Assembly (NCBI GenBank): GCA_963722715.1
Contig: CAVROA010000020.1
Coordinates: forward strand, 62,001 to 126,000
DNA: 64,000 nt
Source of the DNA: DASQGA01 sp963722715
Lineage (GTDB): Bacteria > Actinomycetota > Thermoleophilia > Gaiellales > Gaiellaceae
Reading direction: 5' to 3'
Each line of letters begins with the position of its first letter. Position 1 is the stretch's first letter. Shown one piece after another: positions 51,807 through 59,098 of this stretch. The notes beneath the pieces are model-generated. The model had not been told where the DNA came from. It worked only from the letters and a program-made list of their open reading frames with translations, and did no database searches. A program made the position numbers and the translations under genes.

Positions 51807-52865
51807 ATGGCAACCGAGCAATCTCTGCGAGCACAGATCGACGCGCTCCTGGACAGGGGAGAGGACCAGGGGTGCCTGCACATCTCCGAGCTCTACCAGT
51901 TCGTGCAGCTACACGAGCTCGACGAGGCGGGGGTGGAAGAGCTCTACGACCTCATCGAGTCGCGAGGCTTTGAGGTCACGGACGACTGTGCACGCGAGGA
52001 GAGCGTCCCGGCGGCGTACCTGAACGGCGAGCTCGCCATGGCGACGACCGACGCGCTCCAACTCTTCCTGAACGAGGTCGGGCGTCATCCGCTTCTGACC
52101 GCGCTCGAGGAGGTGGAGCTCGCGAAGCGGATCGAGCGCGGCGACAAGGCAGCGAAGGACCGGATGATCAATTCCAACCTGCGGCTGGTGGTCTCGATCG
52201 CCAAGAAGTACCAGGGCCACGGGCTGTCACTGCTCGACCTGATCCAGGAAGGCATCATCGGCCTGATCCGGGCCGTCGAGAAGTTCGACTGGCGGCGGGG
52301 CTACAAGTTCTCCACCTACGCCACCTGGTGGATCCGCCAGGCTGTGCAGCGCGGCGTTGCGAACAAGGCGCGCACGATCCGGATCCCGGTGCACATCGTC
52401 GAGCGGGAGCAGAAAATCTCGCGGGCCGAGCGTGAGCTGTGGGCGAAGTTGGAGCGCGAGCCGACCGACAAGGAGATCGCGAAGGCGACGAAGCTGCCAC
52501 AAAAGCAAGTGCGCGAGGCGCGGGAGGCGGCTCGGGTCGTCGCGAGCCTCGACAAGCCGGTGGGTGAGGGGAAAGACACATCGTTCGGCGACCTGGTCGC
52601 GGGCGAGTCGCCCGAGCCGTCGGAGGAGGTGCACGTGAGCCTCGGAGAGCAGGCGCTCCGGCACGCCGTCGGGGAGCTTCCCGAGAGGGAGCGCGAGGTG
52701 ATCAAGCTCCGCTACGGCATGAACGGCGACGCCGGGCCGGTATCGCTCGAGGAGATCGGGCGCAGGCTCGGTGTTACGCGCGAGCGCGTGCGGCAGATCG
52801 AAGCGCGGGCGCTGGAGCGCCTCTCCGAGCTCCGGGAGCTCGAGTCGCTGCGCGAAGCCGCATAA
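51807..52865 (+). CDS. rpoD: Principal-type RNA polymerase sigma factor (RpoD family)
   Basis: The 352-residue protein has the sigma70 region order: a short region 1.1-like N-terminus (residues 1-70), region 1.2 TDALQLFLNEVGRHPLLTAL, region 2 with NLRLVVSIAKKYQGHGLSLL and GYKFSTYATWWIRQAVQRG, region 3, and region 4 ending in RLGVTRERVRQIEARALERL. The region 2.4 and 4.2 residues that read -10 TATAAT-like and -35 elements are present. It lacks the long acidic 1.1 domain of many RpoD proteins. It is probably the housekeeping factor of this genome, but a close group 2 factor cannot be excluded. Confidence 0.88.
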   Translation: MATEQSLRAQIDALLDRGEDQGCLHISELYQFVQLHELDEAGVEELYDLIESRGFEVTDDCAREESVPAAYLNGELAMATTDALQLFLNEVGRHPLLTALEEVELAKRIERGDKAAKDRMINSNLRLVVSIAKKYQGHGLSLLDLIQEGIIGLIRAVEKFDWRRGYKFSTYATWWIRQAVQRGVANKARTIRIPVHIVEREQKISRAERELWAKLEREPTDKEIAKATKLPQKQVREAREAARVVASLDKPVGEGKDTSFGDLVAGESPEPSEEVHVSLGEQALRHAVGELPEREREVIKLRYGMNGDAGPVSLEEIGRRLGVTRERVRQIEARALERLSELRELESLREAA

Positions 52866-52884
52866 GCCTGAAAACCTCCGCCAT

Positions 52885-52898
52885 CGAACATATGTTCT
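52885..52898 (+). promoter_or_regulatory. LexA/SOS box before the radical SAM gene
   Basis: CGAACATATGTTCT matches the Gram-positive/actinobacterial LexA operator (CGAAC-N4-GTTC). It is a near-perfect inverted repeat over 16 bp and overlaps the TATAGT hexamer, so a bound LexA would block transcription. Confidence 0.75.
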
Positions 52899-52903
52899 AT
52901 AGT
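52898..52903 (+). promoter_or_regulatory. Leaderless -10 hexamer of the radical SAM gene
   Basis: TATAGT ends 6 nt before the ATG at 52910; its first base is shared with the LexA box. Confidence 0.55.
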
Positions 52904-52909
52904 GCTCGG

Positions 52910-53827
52910 ATGGCTAGGGCGCAGTACCTCGAGGAGAAATGTAAGAACGCGCTGAACCGCGTGCACGAGTCGAGTCGCGTTCCTTTCCGGTGGACCGTGA
53001 ACCCCTATCGGGGCTGCACGCACAGCTGCCACTACTGCTTCGCACGTGCCTACCACGCCTACCTCGACCTCGGGGTCGGCGAGGATTTCTCCTCCAAGAT
53101 CGTCGTGAAGATCAACGTCGTTGAAGCTCTCCGGCGCAACCTGGCATCGCCGGGCTGGGAGGGCGAGACGATCGCGATGGGCACGGCAACCGATCCGTAC
53201 CAGCACTGCGAGGGCCGGTACAGGCTGACGCGAGGCGTTCTCGAGGCACTGGCGGACTTTCAGAACCCGCTCTCGATGCTCACGAAGTCCACGCTCATCC
53301 TTCGTGACCTCGACGTCTACCGGCGGCTAAACGAGGTCGCAGGTCTCAGCGTCTCGATGAGCGTAGGCATGCTCGATGAGGCGGTGCGGCGCGTGGTTGA
53401 GCCCGGAACGCCTCCGGGGCGCAAACGGCTCGAGATCCTCGGGCGCTTCGCCGACGCGGGCATTCGCACCGGGGTTCTCGTCGCGCCAATCCTGCCGGGG
53501 CTGACCGACGACGAGGAGCGTCTGGATGAGGTGATCGCCGCGTGTGCGTCGGCGGGGGTCCAGTGGGCGACGCCCATCGTCCTACACGTCCGCCCCTCGA
53601 TCCGGGAGCACTTCATGCCATGGATGGAGCGCACGTATCCATGGCTCTATCCGCGCTACGTGGAGCTGTACGGGCGGCGGGCATACGCCCCGAAGGCGTA
53701 CCAGCAGGAGGTCTCGGAGCGTTTCGCTCGCCTGCGGCTCCGGCATGGCCTGGGCTCGACCAGCAGGAGGGAGACGAGGCCGCGGCCGGACTCACGCGCC
53801 GACCGCCAGCTCGCCCTCGCGGTGTAG
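52910..53827 (+). CDS. Radical SAM protein of the Rv2578c / spore-photoproduct-lyase-like family
   Basis: The 305-residue protein carries the radical SAM CxxxCxxC motif at C36, C40 and C43 (GCTHSCHYCFAR), preceded by VPFRWTVNPYRG, and later segments (MGTATDPYQHCEGRYRLTRG; APILPGLTDDEERLDEVIAA) typical of the actinobacterial Rv2578c family, related to spore photoproduct lyase. Such enzymes use S-adenosylmethionine to start radical chemistry; a role in DNA or RNA repair is suspected but not proven. The start ATG is leaderless. The LexA box over its promoter makes a DNA-damage role more plausible. Confidence 0.87.
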   Translation: MARAQYLEEKCKNALNRVHESSRVPFRWTVNPYRGCTHSCHYCFARAYHAYLDLGVGEDFSSKIVVKINVVEALRRNLASPGWEGETIAMGTATDPYQHCEGRYRLTRGVLEALADFQNPLSMLTKSTLILRDLDVYRRLNEVAGLSVSMSVGMLDEAVRRVVEPGTPPGRKRLEILGRFADAGIRTGVLVAPILPGLTDDEERLDEVIAACASAGVQWATPIVLHVRPSIREHFMPWMERTYPWLYPRYVELYGRRAYAPKAYQQEVSERFARLRLRHGLGSTSRRETRPRPDSRADRQLALAV

Positions 53828-53844
53828 CAGGCGGCCGTACCGGC

Positions 53845-53850
53845 CACAAT
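53845..53850 (+). promoter_or_regulatory. Leaderless -10-like hexamer of the GH15 gene
   Basis: CACAAT ends 6 nt before the GTG at 53857. The first base departs from the TANNNT pattern. Confidence 0.4.
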
Positions 53851-53856
53851 GCGTGC

Positions 53857-55663
53857 GTGCCGCTTCGGATTGAGGACTACGCGCTCATCGGCGACTCGAG
53901 ATCGCGGCCCTCGTCGGGCGCGATGGATCGATCGATTGGCTCTGCTTGCCCGGTTCGACTCGGGCGCGTGTTTCGCGGCGCTCCTCGGCGGCCGGGGCAC
54001 GGGCGGTGGCTCGTCGCGCCGGCTGGCGAGGCGCGGCCATCGGCGGCGCTATCGGGACGACACGCTCATCCTGGAGACCGAATTCGAGACGGCCGAGGGA
54101 GTCCGTCGGGGTCATCGACTTCATGCCGCCACGCAAGCGCGCCCCGACGTCGTGCGGATCGTCGAAGGCCTGCGCGGGCGGGTCGCGATGCGCATGGAGC
54201 TCATCGTCCGCTTCGACTACGGCTCGCATGGTCCCCTGGGTCGGCGGGTCGACGACGCGCTGCGCGCGATCGCAGGGCCGGACGAGCCTCTGCTTGCGGA
54301 CGCCGGTGCGACGACGCGCGGCGAAGACATGACGACGGTGGCCGAGTTCACCGTGTCGGAAGGCGAGCAGAGTGCCGTTCGTTCTCACCTGGTACCCGTC
54401 GCACGAGCCGCTGCCCGCGAGCTCGATGCCGGGAGAGCCCTGGACGAGACCGAGGCCTGGTGGCAGCACTGGGCGACGCTGCACGCTACGGGGCCCCTAG
54501 CGCGACGACGTCATGCGCTCGCTGATCGTCCTGAAGGCGCTGACCTACGCGCCGACCGGCGGCATCGTCGCGGCGCCGACGACCTCGCTGCCGGAGCAGC
54601 TCGGCGGCGTGCGAAACTGGGACTACCGCTACTGCTGGCTGCGCGACGCGACCTTCACGCTCGACGCCCTGCTAACGCCGGCTACACGGACGAGGCGCGC
54701 GCCTGGCGCGACTGGCTGCTGCGCGTCGTCGCCGGCGATCCGGCCAGATCCAGATCATGTACGGCCTCGCGGGCGAGCGGCGGCTTGACCGAGTTCGAGG
54801 TGCCCTGGCTCCCCGGCTACGAGGGCTCGCGGCCGGTCCGGATCGGCAACGCCGCCTGCGAGCAGATCCAGCTCGACGTCTACGGCGAGGTCATGGACGC
54901 GCTCTACCACGCCGAGGAGCTCGGTCTCGAGGCCGAGACGCGGCCTGGGCGTCGAAAGCTGCTCGATCACCTGGAATCGGAGTGGCGGGAGCCGGACAGC
55001 GGGATCTGGGAGGTGCGCGGCCCCCGCCGTCACTTCACCCACTCGAAGGTGATGGCCTGGGTGGCCGTCGATCGGGCAGCGCGTGCGGTGCACAGTCACG
55101 CCGACGGGTCGGTCGACCGTGGCGGCGCCTGCGCCGAGATCCATGAGGAGGTCTGCGCCAGGGATTCGACCGGAACTGAACTCGTTCGTCCAGTTCTACG
55201 GTGGGAAGGAGCTCGACGCGAGCCTCTTGCTCATGCCCCTGGTCGGGTTCCTACCCCCGTCCGACGAGCGCGTGCGGGGGACGGTCGAGGCGATCGAGCG
55301 GGACTCTGCGAGAACGGCTTCGTGATGCGCTACCGGCACGACGAGGAGACAGATCGCGTCGACGGGCTGCCGCCGGGCGAAGGAGCTTTCCTTCCGTGCA
55401 CATTCTGGCTGGCCGACAACCTCAACCTGATCGGACGGCACGACGACGCGGTGGCGCTCTTCGAGCGGTTACTCGGGCTTCGAAACGACGTCGGCCTCAT
55501 CTCGGAGGAATACGACTCGGAGAACGAGCTCCTCGTCGGAAACTTTCCGCAGGCGTTCACCCACGTCGAGCTCGTCAACACCGCGATGAATCTCTCCCAG
55601 TCGGAGGATCGCCCCCTGGCCCGGTGGGAGCGCTTTCGCCAGCTTGGCGCGAAGCGGAATTGA
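53857..55663 (+). pseudogene. Glycoside hydrolase family 15 (glucoamylase/trehalase-like), heavily frameshifted
   Basis: From GTG 53857 the fragments follow GH15 enzymes of about 600 residues: VPLRIEDYALIGDS, DGSIDWLCLPRFDSGA (split between frames), VIDFMPPRKRAPD, MTTVAEFTVSEGEQ, ALDETEAWWQHWATLHATG, SLIVLKALTYAPTGGIVAAP, TTSLPEQLGGVRNWDYRYCW, LRDATFTLDALL (with the catalytic-type acidic residues), RPVRIGNAACEQIQLDVYGE, then GFLPPSDERV and a conserved end EYDSENELLVGNFPQAFTHV. About fifteen frame changes occur in 1.8 kb, the densest damage outside 33-37 kb. It would hydrolyse alpha-linked glucose polymers or trehalose. Probably an active gene with poor sequence. Confidence 0.72.
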
Positions 55664-55739
55664 CCGGGCGGGCTCGTCTTCCCCTGTTTTGGCGTTTTGT
55701 CGCCGGGTAGGGGAAATCCAGCGACCAAAGGAGCAGAAC

Positions 55740-56154
55740 ATGGAACACGTCAGAGACGTCATGACGCAGAACCCGACTAGTTGCGATCCCTCGGCCACTG
55801 TTGTCGCGCCTCGAAGGTGATGGCCAAGGAGGACGTCGGCTCGGTCCCGGTGGTCAAGGACGGCCGGCTCGCCGGCGTCGTCACCGACCGCGACATCGTC
55901 GTGCGGGTACTCGCTGAGGGCCGCGATCCAACTCGACTACGGTCGGGGAGATCGCCTCCAGCGACCTCGAGACCGTCTCGCCGGACGACGACCTCAACAC
56001 GGCGCTGCGGAAGATGGCGTCGAGCAAGGTCCGCCGGCTTCCGGTCGTCGATGGCGACGAGCTCGTCGGCATCGTCGCGCAGGCCGACGTGGCACGCCAG
56101 GGAAACGATTCAGAGACCGGACAGGTCGTCGAGGAGATCTCGAAGCGGTCCTAG
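55740..56154 (+). CDS. CBS-domain pair protein, two frameshifts
   Basis: ATG 55740, 5 nt after AAGGAGC, opens MEHVRDVMTQNPTSCDPSAT; frame changes near 55800 and 55932 join it to VMAKEDVGSVPVVKDGRLAG, VVTDRDIVVRVL and LETVSPDDDLNTALRKMASS with KVRRLPVVDGDELVGIVAQA. This is a stand-alone protein of about 138 residues made of two CBS motifs, an adenine-nucleotide-binding module. Both repeats look complete once joined, so sequence error is likely. Confidence 0.7.
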
Positions 56155-56206
56155 TCCGAGTACGACCAGCATCGACGAGGGGCGGCTCCGGCCGCCCTTC
56201 GCCGTT

Positions 56207-56442
56207 CTACGGTGTTCGCCGCGTCCAGAGGACGGCGGCGAGGACGACGCTCAAGGTCGAGACGACGAGTCCGACGATCCACGCAGCGACCTCCTGGTGC
56301 CGAGGATCGCCGCGAGCGCGGTTCCGACCCCGATGACCCCGAGGGTCATGGCGACACGGACGGTGACTCGCTCCACGGCGCGGGTTCGGCCGTGCTCGCC
56401 GGCCGGTGCGTCGCGCTCGCTCTTCCGTCCGAACCGGGCCAC
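56207..56442 (-). CDS. Small two-helix membrane protein, one frameshift
   Basis: GTG 56442 opens a basic-acidic soluble N-terminus (ARFGRKSERDAPAGEHG), then a first helix (VAMTLGVIGVGTALAAIL). A frame change near 56295 joins it to a second helix (AAWIVGLVVSTLSVVLAAVL) and a WTRRTP end with stop at 56207. Total about 78 residues. The start is supported by TAGAGT 6 nt upstream. The family is unknown. Confidence 0.5.
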
Positions 56443-56448
56443 GAAGCG

Positions 56449-56454
56449 ACTCTA
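56449..56454 (-). promoter_or_regulatory. Leaderless -10 hexamer of the two-helix membrane protein gene
   Basis: TAGAGT on the minus strand ends 6 nt before GTG 56442. Confidence 0.5.
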
Positions 56455-56575
56455 TCCGGTCGGGACGACGGCCCTAGGCCGATCACCCCGCGCGAACCAT
56501 CCGTAGCGAATCCCACGTGATACGGAGGATCACGAAGCCTGTCTATCCCGTCTCCCGGATGCGTCGTGTGGTGGC

Positions 56576-57157
56576 TCACGACGACTGGAGCCTGGACCTA
56601 GAATGCGCCTTGGCTACCGCGAATGCGATGCCGCCGAAGCCGATGAGCACTTCCGCGATCCACATCCAGGGATACTCGAGGAGCAGGCCGCCGTCGCCCC
56701 AGATCCCGGCCCGCCCCAGGAGCAGCACGATCAACGGCTCGCAGACGAATGCGAGCCCGACCGCGATTGGGGCGGCCAGCAGCCATCGCGACGCCCACAT
56801 CCCGCCGAGCGCGCCGTAGATCGCGCCGCTAGCGAGCCCCCACATCTCGTAGACCCGGCCTGATCCCAACGTCAGCGTGAGATCGGTGTACCACGGGTGG
56901 GGGCCGAGATCGAGGATCGCCGCCTCGGCCAGGTAGAAGCCGAAGAAAGCTGCGAGCGTCGTGGCAAGGCCAACCAGCGCGGCGTGCCACACGCGCGAGT
57001 AACGCGTCCCGGCCAGGAACGGCACGAGCACCCAGGGAGCGCTGGTGTTTCCCAACGCGTTGCGCACACCCGTGTCCTGCCCCTTGATGACGGCGACCAG
57101 AACGCCAAAGGCGATCCCGGCGAGCAGGAGCTGTCCGAACTTTCGACCACCGCTCAT
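56576..57157 (-). CDS. Multi-pass membrane protein, 193 residues (DUF6518-like)
   Basis: Five to six predicted helices with a distinctive middle: NTSAPWVLVPFLAGTRYSRV after the first helix pair, an HPWYTDLTLTLGSGRVYEMW stretch, and AIYGALGGMWASR. A SAPWVLVPFLAG-type motif recalls small actinobacterial membrane proteins labelled DUF6518; that assignment is tentative. It is divergent from nothing close and stands alone. Function unknown. Confidence 0.65.
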   Translation of the reverse strand: MSGGRKFGQLLLAGIAFGVLVAVIKGQDTGVRNALGNTSAPWVLVPFLAGTRYSRVWHAALVGLATTLAAFFGFYLAEAAILDLGPHPWYTDLTLTLGSGRVYEMWGLASGAIYGALGGMWASRWLLAAPIAVGLAFVCEPLIVLLLGRAGIWGDGGLLLEYPWMWIAEVLIGFGGIAFAVAKAHSRSRLQSS

Positions 57158-57293
57158 CGAAGCGTGAGACGCTAACAGGCGCGTGCGATGCGATCTCTCG
57201 TTCCCGCTCCTGGGTAGTTGGTCAGTAAGGCGTTCAGAACGTTGTCTTGTCGGCTGACGTAACCGCCTGGGCGATGGACTAGGATGCTGGGTC

Positions 57294-58115
57294 TTAGACC
57301 CGTGAACCGAGGAGAATCGCCCTGATCGCCTGGTGGCTCTCCTCGTTCGGTGACTCGGAGATCATCGTCGCGGGACGCTCGAAGCGGTCGAGCGCCTCGC
57401 GCAGCGGCTCCGCGCGAAGCGTTCCCTCTCCGTAGGGCAGATGCTTCGTCTCGTTCCTGTTCGCGTACTGGATCGCCGAGAAGTGGATATGGAACGACGC
57501 CTCGGGCTCGAGCAGCTCGTCGGCCGCTCCGAGCACCGACGCAAAGGCGTCTGGATCGGTGAACGCCCCGTCGGTGACGGCGTGCAGGTGCGCGAAGTCG
57601 ATCACGGGGCGGACCCAGTCGAGGCGCGCCGCGAGCCAGAAGACGTCCTCTGCAGTCCCCAGCTCCCGCACGCGGCCCATCACCTCGACTCCGAAGGGGA
57701 CCGTTCGCCCCTTGGCCACGAGCCGCTCGCGAAGCTCGGCGAGCTGCTCGGCGACGGACTCGAGCGCCTCCTCGCGCGTCCGTCCGAGCAGAAAGCCCGG
57801 GTGGATGACGACGACCTGGGCCCCGGAGGCCATCGCGATGCCGGCCGAGTGGTCGAGCATCCCCGTGGCCCTCTTGTGCTTCATGTCCCGCTCTAGATGG
57901 CCCAGAAAGGCCGGAATCGGGGCGTGAACCGAGAGCGTGATGCCTTCGGCCGCCGCCAGCTTGCCGAACTCCGCCGCCCAGTCCTTGTCCATCCAGAAGC
58001 CGCTTGCGAAATCGATCTCGCAGGCCGAATAGCCGCGTTCTGTGAGCAGCCCGACGGCTGCCGCCGGGCTCTCCCGGGTCGGGACCCGCGCCGGCCCGAT
58101 GCTGATCGTCGACAC
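57294..58115 (-). CDS. Sugar phosphate isomerase/epimerase-like TIM-barrel protein (endonuclease IV fold)
   Basis: The 273-residue protein has the AP_endonuc_2 TIM-barrel pattern: an N-terminal ISIGPARVP strand, SVHAPIPAFLG, QVVVIHPGFLLGRTREEAL, FGVEVMGRVRELG (Glu ligand), VRPVIDFAHLHAVTDG (Asp/His ligands) and HIHFSAIQYANRNETKHLPY. The positions of His and acidic residues resemble endonuclease IV and xylose isomerase-like enzymes, so three metal ions are possible. DNA repair or sugar metabolism are both open; the endonuclease IV reading is slightly favoured by IHFSAIQY. GTG start downstream of two hairpins. Confidence 0.75.
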   Translation of the reverse strand: MSTISIGPARVPTRESPAAAVGLLTERGYSACEIDFASGFWMDKDWAAEFGKLAAAEGITLSVHAPIPAFLGHLERDMKHKRATGMLDHSAGIAMASGAQVVVIHPGFLLGRTREEALESVAEQLAELRERLVAKGRTVPFGVEVMGRVRELGTAEDVFWLAARLDWVRPVIDFAHLHAVTDGAFTDPDAFASVLGAADELLEPEASFHIHFSAIQYANRNETKHLPYGEGTLRAEPLREALDRFERPATMISESPNEESHQAIRAILLGSRV

Positions 58116-58121
58116 GCATGG

Positions 58122-58151
58122 AGTACGGGCGAGGCAAGCCGCGCCCGTACT
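58122..58151. repeat. Palindromic hairpin, 10-bp perfect stem
   Basis: AGTACGGGCG pairs with CGCCCGTACT around a 10-nt loop, just upstream of the TIM-barrel gene start. It is short, perfect and close to a second palindrome, so it looks like a REP-type element. Confidence 0.6.
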
Positions 58152-58176
58152 AGAGGCCGAGAACGCAACCGCTGTA

Positions 58177-58196
58177 GGGCGGGACTTGTCCCGCCC
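58177..58196. repeat. Palindromic hairpin, 9-bp perfect stem
   Basis: GGGCGGGAC and GTCCCGCCC flank only TT. In a strand the loop is too tight to close fully, but a 7-8 bp stem would form. It lies between two divergently starting genes. Confidence 0.6.
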
Positions 58197-58225
58197 GGGC
58201 CGGGAACGCCGTCCGATGCGCTTAC

Positions 58226-58231
58226 TACCTT
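58226..58231 (+). promoter_or_regulatory. Leaderless -10 hexamer of the 80-residue protein gene
   Basis: TACCTT ends 7 nt before the ATG at 58239. Confidence 0.45.
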
Positions 58232-58238
58232 TTTCTGC

Positions 58239-58481
58239 ATGGGAAAGCGACCCACCCGCATCGAGCTCCTCGAGCTGGACATCGACGTTCGCCTCGCCGA
58301 CCTCTGGTGTGAGGCGAGCGACGTCTCGGAGTGGAACCTCGAGGTCGTCGCCGCGTTCATGCGCGCCGCGTACGGCAAGGGGTACTGCGACGCTCTGACC
58401 GAGGATGCTCCGGGCTCGCTCTGCCGCGACCACGGGTACCGGATCCCCTTCCGGAGCCCGACCGCGCCCGAGCAGCACTAA
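58239..58481 (+). CDS. 80-residue soluble protein, unknown function
   Basis: The product is rich in charged residues with a helical middle: RIELLELDIDVRLADLWCEA then WNLEVVAAFMRAAYGKGYCD and a C-terminal GYRIPFRSP. Two Cys (in WCEA and GYCD) and one in SLCRD could bind a metal, but no known motif is complete. The ATG is leaderless. The family is not recognised. Confidence 0.6.
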   Translation: MGKRPTRIELLELDIDVRLADLWCEASDVSEWNLEVVAAFMRAAYGKGYCDALTEDAPGSLCRDHGYRIPFRSPTAPEQH

Positions 58482-58689
58482 GCATCTAGGAGGGCTCGGC
58501 GAAACGAACGCCGTGCCGTCGGGCCGCGCTGCTCGCCCCGATGCGGCGTCCTCAGTCGCTTCGATAGCGCTGCTATCGGCGGGCTCCCTCCGTCCTTACT
58601 CTGGGATAACGACAATCGCATCCTGACGCGAAGCGACGTTCCACCAATCCCTCCCAGGCTAACTGAGCCGAAGAACGGCTGCACGGAGC

Positions 58690-58695
58690 TAGACT
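58690..58695 (+). promoter_or_regulatory. Leaderless -10 hexamer of ccmE
   Basis: TAGACT ends 6 nt before the GTG at 58702. Confidence 0.5.
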
Positions 58696-58701
58696 CGACG
58701 T

Positions 58702-59091
58702 GTGGCCCGGAGGCGGAGTCCCGCGCGGCTGATCATCGCGCTCTCGGTAGCGGCCGTTCTGGCTGTCTTCCTGCTCTACACGAGCTTCGCAGGGGGCTCG
58801 ACGCCTTCCCTTCGCCCGAGCCAGCTCGCTGACCACCCCGGCAAGGTGAGCCTGGCGGGCAAGGTGGTCGGGCCGGTTCACGGGGACGGGCGGGAGGTGC
58901 CGAAGACCTTCACGCTCCGCGATATCGAGGGGAGCGCGACGGTGCCGGTCACCTACTCAGGCTCGGTGCCCGACCTCTTCAAGGTCGGCAGGGACGTCTA
59001 TCTGCGGGGTGAGCTTCGGAACGGCGTCTTCGTCGCCGAGCGGGACTCGCTCGTCACGAAATGCCCCTCGAAGTACGCCGCCAAGTCCTGA
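58702..59091 (+). CDS. ccmE: Cytochrome c maturation protein CcmE, Cys-type variant
   Basis: The 129-residue protein has an N-terminal signal-anchor and the OB-fold beta barrel of the heme chaperone CcmE: LAGKVVGPVH, FTLRDIEGSATVPVTYSG, VYLRGELRNGVFVAE. The heme-attaching position, His in E. coli (HxxxY), is Cys121 here in CPSKY, with Tyr125 conserved; Cys variants are known in other prokaryotes. It would carry heme from the Ccm transporter to the CcmF lyase outside the membrane. It is the first gene of a unit with ccmF (7-bp gap) and a ccmI-like gene. Confidence 0.88.
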   Translation: MARRRSPARLIIALSVAAVLAVFLLYTSFAGGSTPSLRPSQLADHPGKVSLAGKVVGPVHGDGREVPKTFTLRDIEGSATVPVTYSGSVPDLFKVGRDVYLRGELRNGVFVAERDSLVTKCPSKYAAKS

Positions 59092-59098
59092 GGAGCAG

